DNA from: Pseudorhodobacter sp.
GTDB lineage: Bacteria > Pseudomonadota > Alphaproteobacteria > Rhodobacterales > Rhodobacteraceae
Length of the DNA: 12,125 bases
NCBI GenBank assembly: GCA_024641255.1
Contig: JAHEDL010000038.1
Location: forward strand, 1-12,125
Direction of reading: 5' to 3'
Part shown: positions 1-5,336 of the stretch, one piece after another
Layout of the letters: the number at the start of each line of letters is the position of its first letter
Numbering within the stretch: position 1 is the stretch's first letter
The notes under the pieces: model-generated
What the model saw: only the letters and a program-made list of their open reading frames with translations
Told to the model about the DNA's origin: nothing
Database searches by the model: none
Made by a program: the position numbers and the translations under genes

Positions 1-119
1 TGTGTCGGCCAAGCAATAACGGCGGGTTGTTATGCGATAGCAGCGCCATAAACTGGCTTCGATATTGAATAGCTGCGCGGCATTGCCCAAGGTGACCGCA
101 ACAGATCATGGAGTGCGTG
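1..119. other. Intergenic region upstream of the first gene
   Basis: No convincing gene is seen in these 119 bases at the left edge. The stretch is slightly more AT-rich than its surroundings and contains a weak hairpin (ATAAC at 16-20 pairing with GTTAT at 29-33, extendable with one bulged A). It probably carries the promoter of the 120-407 / 379-1083 gene pair, but I see no -35/-10 pair good enough to name. The left neighbour lies outside the window. Confidence 0.4.
110..113 (+). promoter_or_regulatory. Ribosome binding site (GGAG) for the small exported protein
   Basis: GGAG lies six bases before the ATG at 120. It overlaps an in-frame upstream ATG at 108 and so favours a start at 120 (or the adjacent ATG at 123). 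With that start the signal peptide begins directly with its short basic n-region. Confidence 0.55.
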
Positions 120-407
120 ATGATGCGCCTTATTCTTGCGGTTGCCGTTGTGTTCGGGCTTGCCCTGCCAGCCGCCGCCGAATGCTATGCAGACTATAAA
201 GCCAAGCAGGATGATCCGTTGCGGCTGCAATATGGCGTGGCGCAGGTGTCTGACGGGGCTTGCGGCAATAAAAAGGCGGCGGCAAGCGAACTTGCGCCAC
301 GTTTGGCGGCGGATGGCTGGACTTTGCTGAACGTATTGTCCACCTTCGGCCCCGAAGGTTTGGGCGAAAGGAAAGGCCGTGCCGGAGAAAATTTCCTCCG
401 CTACTGA
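120..407 (+). CDS. Small exported protein of unknown function
   Basis: I do not assign a named family. The 95-residue product starts with a clear Sec signal peptide: MMR, then a hydrophobic core (LILAVAVVFGLAL) and a PAAA cleavage site, so the mature protein should begin near Glu21 and hold about 75 residues in the periplasm or outside the cell. The mature part has exactly two cysteines (Cys22 and Cys48), which could form one disulfide. It is charged, contains no membrane segment, and ends in a Gly/Arg/Lys-rich stretch closing with FLRY. An in-frame ATG at 108 would add four residues, but GGAG at 110-113 favours 120. The last 29 bases overlap the next gene in another frame, so the two are almost certainly co-transcribed and perhaps translationally coupled. 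A role as periplasmic partner of that membrane protein is inference only. Confidence 0.75.
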   Translation: MMRLILAVAVVFGLALPAAAECYADYKAKQDDPLRLQYGVAQVSDGACGNKKAAASELAPRLAADGWTLLNVLSTFGPEGLGERKGRAGENFLRY

Positions 408-1083
408 CAGCTTGAAGGCGGGCAACCGGGTTGTTGCCGGCGGAATCGCCGCGATTGTGCTGATCTTGTTGGGCGCGGCGGTGTTCCTGTTTCTGAACCT
501 GCCCGACGCCAATGCGTTCAACGCCCGGGTCGAACGGTTGTTTGTGGAAAACAACGATCTGACCAGCGGCGCCGAAATCAAACTGCTGGAGATTTTGGCG
601 CAATCGGGCACCTCGTTTTCCGAAGTGCTGCAAAGCTATCGGTCGGTGATCTTCGTGCTGCTGATCTTTTCCACGGCGCTGATGGTGGCGGCCTTGGTGT
701 TTCTGGTGATGCTGATCGCGCTGAACCGGCGCATTTCGGCAATTCAACGGTCGGGGATTCAGGTGGCGTCTTTGCTGATCAGCCGCGAGGCGCGGGCGGT
801 CTATATCAATGATATGGAATTCGCGCTGACCGAAGCAGCGATTGAAACTCTGTCGGTGCTGGCCGAAGCCCGGATGGACGACGAAGTGTTGACCGGCGCG
901 CAGATTGAAGGCGTGATTTCGGGGCGCGACGCGGCCGATTGTGACGAAGCCGCCGGGGCGACTCGGGTCAAGCGGTTGCGCGATGCGCTGGGCAACCAGC
1001 TTGTCAGCGAACTGTTGGTGAAAACCATCGCGCGGCGCGGCTATATGCTGGCGGTGGGCAAAGACACCATCAAGATGCTGTAA
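379..1083 (+). CDS. Two-pass membrane protein with C-terminal winged-helix (OmpR-type) DNA-binding-like domain
   Basis: The 234-residue product starts at GTG 379 behind a purine-rich GAAAGGAAAGG (366-376) inside the preceding gene. There are two membrane segments, at about residues 18-40 and 88-115, the second followed by Asn-Arg-Arg. This predicts both termini in the cytoplasm and a periplasmic loop of about 45 residues. Residues 132-226 follow the Trans_reg_C/OmpR pattern: a short beta start (REARAVYINDMEFALTEAA), helices, an IxGVISG stretch where response regulators have LWG, then RVKRLRDALG and KTIARRGYML, matching the usual RLRKKL...TVRGxGY wing. ToxR and CadC carry this domain at the N-terminus, before the membrane segment; here the order is reversed. 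No receiver domain or kinase is adjacent. It likely acts as a membrane-tethered regulator, but the winged-helix call rests on motif reading alone and a non-DNA-binding variant is possible. Confidence 0.7.
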   Translation: MPEKISSATDSLKAGNRVVAGGIAAIVLILLGAAVFLFLNLPDANAFNARVERLFVENNDLTSGAEIKLLEILAQSGTSFSEVLQSYRSVIFVLLIFSTALMVAALVFLVMLIALNRRISAIQRSGIQVASLLISREARAVYINDMEFALTEAAIETLSVLAEARMDDEVLTGAQIEGVISGRDAADCDEAAGATRVKRLRDALGNQLVSELLVKTIARRGYMLAVGKDTIKML

Positions 1084-1194
1084 CCTTTGGCGCGGTGCTG
1101 CGGGCGGCGCAAACGGCTTTTGCTTTTCACGGCATTTCGTGGTTACGTTGGGATATTCACGTTAGTCGTTTATATTTGGCGAAAGTCTTGGACC
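1084..1194. other. Intergenic region before the peptidoglycan-binding protein gene
   Basis: This 111-base gap is more AT-rich at about 1120-1185 than the genes around it, as expected for a promoter, but no clear consensus boxes are visible. An in-frame TTG at 1087 would extend the downstream protein by 36 residues through the whole gap. That extension is basic and hydrophobic but poor in coding character, so I treat it as non-coding. GAAAG at 1181-1185, nine bases before ATG 1195, may serve as a weak ribosome binding site. Confidence 0.4.
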
Positions 1195-2028
1195 ATGCCG
1201 ATTTCGATGTCTGACCCAATTCATGGCCCCATTTATATCGGTTCGACCGGAAAAGATGTGGTGCGTATTCAAAGCCGCCTGAACGAGATTTTTGCGGCGC
1301 GGGGTGAAACCGCGCTGTCCGCCGATGGCGCCTTTGGCCGCCGCACCGGCCAGCGGGTGCGGATGTTTCAAGATTTGGAACATCTGCAGGCCGATGGCAT
1401 CGTTGGCCCGAAAACCTCGGCTGCGCTGGGCTTTGCCGATTATGTTGCGGTGCCGCCGCCGCAAACCCGAACGCCGCGCGGGCAGATGCCTACCGTGCAG
1501 CATTCCGATATCAGCGGCGACCATCAGCCTGTTGGCCCCGGCCCGCATCCGGCGCCCACCCCCGGCGGGGACGGGCCGTTTCGCGCGCTGGTCAACGCGT
1601 TGGTCGCGGCGCTGCACAACATTCGCTTGGGCGTGGTGCGGGTGTTTAACCGCGTAGAAAGCATCGCCAGCAGCGTGGCCAACGCGATTTCGGGCATCAT
1701 CTCGGATGCAATCGGCGCGGTGCAGTCGGTCGTGCGGGCCGAGGTGCACCTGATTCAGGTGGTGGCCTCGACCCTGCGCAATGCGCTGCGGCGGGTTGCG
1801 GCGCGGATTGGCGGGTTGATCCGGTCTGTGGTGGCGCAGATTCCGATTGCGGCGGTGATGGCGGTGATTGGCCGGGCGGTGCAAGCAGTGATCGGGCTGG
1901 TGGAACAAGTGGTGGACCGGTTGATCGACTGGGCCGATGCCGCGTTGGAACGCACTGGGGTGATTGGAATGGCCAGCGCGATTGTGGCGGCGTTTGTGGC
2001 CGGGGTTGATCAAATCAGCCTGCTTTAG
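1195..2028 (+). CDS. Peptidoglycan-binding-domain protein with long hydrophobic/amphipathic helical C-terminus
   Basis: With the ATG at 1195 the product has 277 residues; an ATG at 1207 is an equally good start. Residues 15-79 form a PG_binding_1 domain: GSTGKDVVRIQSRLN, then DGAFGRRTGQRVRMFQ and ADGIVGPKTSAALGF, the usual three-helix cell-wall-binding repeat. A Pro/Gly-rich linker follows (85-127). Residues 129-277 are almost entirely alanine-, valine- and isoleucine-rich helix with regularly spaced Arg, Asp or Glu, suggesting a series of amphipathic or membrane-associated helices (for example 157-180, 214-240, 255-275). No N-terminal signal peptide is seen and no catalytic domain (amidase, L,D-transpeptidase or lysozyme) is present, so how it reaches peptidoglycan is unclear. 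Possibilities include a membrane-associated structural protein or a substrate of a contractile or other secretion device. I cannot choose between them. Confidence 0.7.
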   Translation: MPISMSDPIHGPIYIGSTGKDVVRIQSRLNEIFAARGETALSADGAFGRRTGQRVRMFQDLEHLQADGIVGPKTSAALGFADYVAVPPPQTRTPRGQMPTVQHSDISGDHQPVGPGPHPAPTPGGDGPFRALVNALVAALHNIRLGVVRVFNRVESIASSVANAISGIISDAIGAVQSVVRAEVHLIQVVASTLRNALRRVAARIGGLIRSVVAQIPIAAVMAVIGRAVQAVIGLVEQVVDRLIDWADAALERTGVIGMASAIVAAFVAGVDQISLL

Positions 2029-2187
2029 CTTTTACTATACAAACCGCTGATTCCCCTGTATGGGCGGCAGATCGGCCCGAGGATTCCGGGGCAAGCGGCG
2101 GGGAGGCTGGCTTGCGATGGGGAATGAGGTGCCGTTGTAATCGCACTTCATGGGCGCGACCTGCGTCGCCCCTCATCAGGAAAAGAC
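2029..2187 (+). promoter_or_regulatory. Leader/promoter region of the DEAD-box helicase gene
   Basis: The 159-base gap begins with an AT-rich stretch (around TACTATAC, 2033-2040) that may hold promoter elements and ends with AGGAAAAG about four bases before the ATG at 2188. Just before that ribosome binding site are two mutually exclusive hairpins: GCGAC 2156-2160 with GTCGC 2165-2169 (four-base loop), or GGGCG 2152-2156 with CGCCC 2167-2171 (ten-base loop). Structured leaders are common ahead of cold-inducible RNA helicase genes, but regulation here is inferred only from position. No Rho-independent terminator for the upstream gene is evident. Confidence 0.35.
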
Positions 2188-4521
2188 ATGATTGATCAAG
2201 CAATTGCCGCGCCTTTGGCCGCGGCTTTGACGGCTAAGGGCTATGAAACTCTGACTGCCGTGCAGCAGGCCGTGCTGGCCCCCGAAGCCCAGGGACGTGA
2301 CGTTCTGGTTTCGGCGCAAACCGGTTCGGGCAAAACCGTTGCCTTCGGTATTGCCATTGCTGACCAGATTCTGGCCGGGCAAGACAAGCTGCTTTACGCC
2401 GACAGCCCGCTGGCTTTGGTGATAGCGCCGACGCGCGAATTGGCGCTGCAAGTGGCACGCGAATTGGAATGGCTTTATGCCAGTGCCGGGGCGCAGATTG
2501 CGACCTGCGTGGGTGGTATGGATTACCGCAGCGAAAAGCGCGCGCTGGATCGCGGTGCGCATATTGTGGTCGGCACGCCGGGCCGTCTGCGCGACCACAT
2601 TGACCGCAAATCGCTGGACCTGTCGGGGCTGCGCGCGGCTGTGCTGGACGAAGCCGACGAAATGCTGGACCTGGGGTTCCGCGAAGATCTGGAATACATT
2701 CTGGGTGCCGCGCCGGAAACCCGCCGCACGCTGATGTTCTCGGCCACCGTGCCGAAAGAAATCGCGAAACTGGCCGAAGATTTCCAGAACGACGCGCTGC
2801 GCATTGCCGCACAAGGCGAAGCCAAGCAGCACGTCGACATCGAATATCGCGCGCTGTCGGTGGCGGTGCGCGACCGCGAGCATGCGATTTTCAACGTGCT
2901 GCGCTTTTACGAAGCCAAAACCGCGATCGTGTTCTGTAAAACCCGCGTCAACGTGAACCATCTGATGGCGCGCATGGGCAACCGTGGCTTCAAGGTTGTG
3001 GCGCTGTCGGGCGAACTTAGCCAGCAAGAGCGCACCAATGCGCTGACCGCGCTGCGCAATGGCCGCGCGAACGTGTGTATCGCCACCGACGTGGCGGCGC
3101 GCGGCATCGACTTGCCGGGGCTTGAACTGGTTATTCACGCCGACCTGCCGTCAAACTCGGAAACGCTGCTGCACCGGTCTGGCCGGACGGGCCGCGCCGG
3201 GTCGAAAGGTGTGTCGGCGCTGATCGTGTCGCCGTCGGAATTCAAGAAAGCCCAGCGTCTGTTGCAGGGTGCCAAGGTTGTGGCAGAATGGGGCACGGCA
3301 CCGTCTGCCGAAGAAATTCAGGCCAAAGATGACCTGCGCCTGTTCGAAAACCCGATTCTGGCGCAAGATCTGACCGACGAGATGGACACCGCTTTGGCGC
3401 TGATCCAGCGCTTTGGTGCCGAACAGATCGCGGCGGCGTTTGTGCGTGGCTGGCGGTCGACCCGGTCGGCACCCGAAGTGCTGTCGGATCAAGCTGGCCC
3501 GCCGCGCGATGCTGCGCCGCCGCGTGAGCGGTCGGAATTTGGGGCTTCGGTCTGGTATCAGCTGTCGGTTGGCCGCGCTGGCCGCGCCGAGGCACGTTGG
3601 TTGTTGCCGAAAATCTGCGATGCCGGTGGCATTTCCAAGGATGGCATTGGTGCCATTCGCGTGCAGGAAGACGTGACCTTTGTGCAGATTGCCGAAAATC
3701 TGGCAGGCAAATTTGGTCAGGCGCTAGAGCTGGAAAACGGCGTTGTGATGGAACGCATGGCGGGTGAACCTTCGATGGATCGCCCTGAACGTGCGCCGCG
3801 CAAAGCTCCGGCTGCGCGCAGCGAACGTCCGGCCCGTGCTGAGAAGCCTGCTTACGAAAAGCGTGAAAAATCGGCCTATGTGCCGAAGCCGTCGCGTTTG
3901 GTCGAAGAGGCGATGGCCGATGGCTATGACCCGATCCGTGGCAGCGAAGCGCCGCCCGCCGAAGCCCCGCGTCCACGCGCAACGGCAGAGCGCAAGCCCT
4001 ACGTCAAGCGCGACGATGCTGATCGCAAGCCCTACGCGCCGCGCGCTGAAGGCGACCGCAAGCCCTATGCCCCGCGTGCCGCTGCTGCGCCGAAGCCTTA
4101 CGCCAAGCGCGACGACGCCGACCGCAAACCCTATGCGCCGCGCGCTGAAGGGGCGGATCGCAAGCCCTACGCACCGCGTGGCGATGCCGATCGCAAGCCT
4201 TATGCGCCGCGTGCCGAGGGGGCCGCGAAGCCCTATGCACCGCGTGGCGATGCCGAGCGTAAGCCCTATGCTCCGCGCGCCGAAGGGGCGGCAAAGCCCT
4301 ATGGCAAGCGTGCCGAAGGCGATGACCGCAAGCCGCGTTCGTCTGGGTTCAAGTCGCATGGCGGTGGTGCGGAAGGCAAACCGGGCAAGGCTTTTGGGTC
4401 TAAATCGCACGCGTCCGAAGGCAAAAGCTTTGGCAAACCCGCCTTTGCAAAGCCCGCCGCACCGCGCGATGCCAAGGACACCTCGAAGCGGTTTGTGCCG
4501 CCGAGCAAGCCGAAGAAGTGA
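2188..4521 (+). CDS. deaD: DEAD-box ATP-dependent RNA helicase with KPY-repeat tail
   Basis: This 777-residue helicase unwinds or remodels RNA using ATP, most likely in ribosome assembly and mRNA turnover as DeaD/CsdA does. The motifs are complete and in order: Q motif around TAVQQ (23-27), motif I AQTGSGKT (43-50), Ia PTRELALQ (81-88), Ib TPGRL (130-134), II DEAD (154-157), III SAT (185-187), IV AIVFC (246-250), V ATDVAARGID (299-308) and VI HRSGRTGRAG (329-338). Residues 453-524 (VWYQLSVGRAGRAEARWLLPKICDAGGISKDGIG...) match the DbpA-type RNA-binding domain of the DeaD group. From residue 530 to the end the protein is low-complexity and basic, with ten KPY repeats at 603-708. The ATG at 2188 is supported by AGGAAAAG just upstream. 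The gene stands alone and ends at a hairpin terminator. Gene symbol is by family, not by proven orthology. Confidence 0.95.
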   Translation: MIDQAIAAPLAAALTAKGYETLTAVQQAVLAPEAQGRDVLVSAQTGSGKTVAFGIAIADQILAGQDKLLYADSPLALVIAPTRELALQVARELEWLYASAGAQIATCVGGMDYRSEKRALDRGAHIVVGTPGRLRDHIDRKSLDLSGLRAAVLDEADEMLDLGFREDLEYILGAAPETRRTLMFSATVPKEIAKLAEDFQNDALRIAAQGEAKQHVDIEYRALSVAVRDREHAIFNVLRFYEAKTAIVFCKTRVNVNHLMARMGNRGFKVVALSGELSQQERTNALTALRNGRANVCIATDVAARGIDLPGLELVIHADLPSNSETLLHRSGRTGRAGSKGVSALIVSPSEFKKAQRLLQGAKVVAEWGTAPSAEEIQAKDDLRLFENPILAQDLTDEMDTALALIQRFGAEQIAAAFVRGWRSTRSAPEVLSDQAGPPRDAAPPRERSEFGASVWYQLSVGRAGRAEARWLLPKICDAGGISKDGIGAIRVQEDVTFVQIAENLAGKFGQALELENGVVMERMAGEPSMDRPERAPRKAPAARSERPARAEKPAYEKREKSAYVPKPSRLVEEAMADGYDPIRGSEAPPAEAPRPRATAERKPYVKRDDADRKPYAPRAEGDRKPYAPRAAAAPKPYAKRDDADRKPYAPRAEGADRKPYAPRGDADRKPYAPRAEGAAKPYAPRGDAERKPYAPRAEGAAKPYGKRAEGDDRKPRSSGFKSHGGGAEGKPGKAFGSKSHASEGKSFGKPAFAKPAAPRDAKDTSKRFVPPSKPKK
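3991..4311 (+). repeat. Tandem ~33-bp coding repeat (ten KPY units) in the helicase tail
   Basis: Ten copies of a unit reading roughly KPYAPRAEGADR encode residues 602-708 of the helicase. The KPY triplets start at residues 603, 614, 624, 636, 647, 659, 670, 681, 692 and 703, so the period is 10-12 residues and mostly 11. At DNA level the units share a core like CGCAAGCCCTAYGCNCCGCG with mostly synonymous differences. The array stays in frame and is contiguous, so it is a coding repeat and not CRISPR. Such basic, aromatic-dotted tails on DEAD-box proteins typically give non-specific RNA binding or phase separation (family knowledge). Copy number may vary among strains. Confidence 0.9.
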
Positions 4522-4544
4522 TTTCGGAATAAAAGTTCACATGG

Positions 4545-4562
4545 GGCCGCCTTCGGGCGGCC
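4545..4562. terminator. UUCG-capped hairpin terminator between convergent genes
   Basis: GGCCGCC (4545-4551) pairs perfectly with GGCGGCC (4556-4562) around a TTCG loop: a 7-bp GC-only stem with a very stable C(UUCG)G tetraloop. It lies 23 bases after the helicase stop (4521) and directly abuts the TAA (4563-4565) of the minus-strand phosphatase gene. T-rich stretches follow on the plus side (TTATGCTTTT, 4563-4572) and, at a greater distance, on the minus side (AACTTTTATT), so it probably ends transcription from both directions. Confidence 0.8.
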
Positions 4563-5336
4563 TTATGCTTTTATAAGGGCGGCGAATTCACCATGCAGCG
4601 CGGGTGCCATTGCCAGACAGCCCGCAGATTGCGCCGGCTTTGAATTAAAACGCAGTGGCGCACCGAAGCGATCTGTTACTTTCGCTCCCGCCTTTTCGGC
4701 AATCAGGCTGCCTGCCGCAATGTCCCATTCCCACGAATCGCGGAAGGTGATCATGCCGTCAAAGCTGCCATCAGCCACCAGACACAGCCGATACGCCAGC
4801 GAGGCGCGGAAGCTGCGCTGAAACTCTGGTGCGGCGGCGTGCCAGTGCTCGGGCGATAAAGTTACCTTTGATGTCAGGATATTAGGCCGATCTGCCAGCG
4901 CCGCCGACTGGCAGGCGATCGGCGCACCATCCACCAAAGCGCTGCCGTCACGGGTGGCGGTATAGAGCCGGTCCAGCGCGGGCAGAAACACCACGGCCGC
5001 CGTGACAATCCCGTTTTGGGCCACCGCCAGCGAATGTGAAAAATGGCTTTCGCCGGCGATAAAGGCGCGGGTACCGTCGATTGGATCAATTATGAACACA
5101 TGGTCATGTTCAAGCCGCGCGGTGCTGTCGGGGGTTTCTTCCGACAGCCAGCCATAGCTGGGGCGGGCGCGGGTTAGCATGCCGCGGATCAGATCGTTGC
5201 AGGCAAGGTCGGCTTCGGTCACCGGACCCTGATCGCCTTTTTCCCAAGACTTCGGGGCATTGCGCCAAAAGCGCATCGCCACTTCGCCCGCCGCGCGGGC
5301 TGCCTCGGTCAACAGGGCAAGATCATGCGCCGGCAA
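4563..5336 (-). CDS. Inositol monophosphatase-family phosphatase (CysQ-like 3'(2'),5'-bisphosphate nucleotidase)
   Basis: This 257-residue metal-dependent phosphatase has the full IMPase signature: KGDQGPVTEAD (33-43), WLSEET (63-68) with metal-binding Glu66/67, DPIDGTRAF (84-92) with Asp84 and Asp87, and WEWDIAAGSLIAEKAGAKV (202-220) with Asp205. Members hydrolyse inositol phosphates, fructose bisphosphate or PAP/PAPS; the short N-terminus and SEE/WEWD context resemble the CysQ branch that recycles 3'-phosphoadenosine 5'-phosphate in sulfate assimilation, but substrate cannot be read with certainty. The start is TTG at 5336: an in-frame TGA lies two codons upstream, no ATG exists before residue 21, and GAAGGG stands seven bases ahead. 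The first 14 bases overlap the end of the pmbA-like gene, implying co-transcription and coupling. The stop abuts the shared hairpin terminator. Confidence 0.88.
   Translation of the reverse strand: MPAHDLALLTEAARAAGEVAMRFWRNAPKSWEKGDQGPVTEADLACNDLIRGMLTRARPSYGWLSEETPDSTARLEHDHVFIIDPIDGTRAFIAGESHFSHSLAVAQNGIVTAAVVFLPALDRLYTATRDGSALVDGAPIACQSAALADRPNILTSKVTLSPEHWHAAAPEFQRSFRASLAYRLCLVADGSFDGMITFRDSWEWDIAAGSLIAEKAGAKVTDRFGAPLRFNSKPAQSAGCLAMAPALHGEFAALIKA

Noticed and set aside
13..35. Hairpin ATAAC/GTTAT near the left edge considered as a terminator for an upstream gene
   Set aside because: Short AT-rich stem with a bulge and no following T-tract on either strand.
1162..2013. 283-codon minus-strand open frame opposite the peptidoglycan-binding protein
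   Set aside because: His/Arg/Asn-rich translation without recognisable motifs; it mirrors the Ala/Val/Ile-rich codons of the plus-strand gene, which has a clear domain.
1195..2028. Prophage or endolysin origin for the peptidoglycan-binding protein
   Set aside because: No lytic domain, holin, phage structural genes, integrase or composition shift is seen around it.
2176..3138. 320-codon minus-strand open frame opposite the helicase
   Set aside because: The plus strand carries all DEAD-box motifs here; the antisense translation is Arg/Gln/His-rich low-complexity with no domain.
3991..4311. Regular ~33-bp repeats considered as a CRISPR array
   Set aside because: Units are contiguous without spacers, keep one reading frame and encode a protein tail.
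3242..4410. Minus- and plus-strand alternative frames of 228-270 codons over the helicase C-terminal half
   Set aside because: Their apparent repeats (RRIGLA..., SPMRRA...) are only frame-shifted readings of the KPY repeat array.
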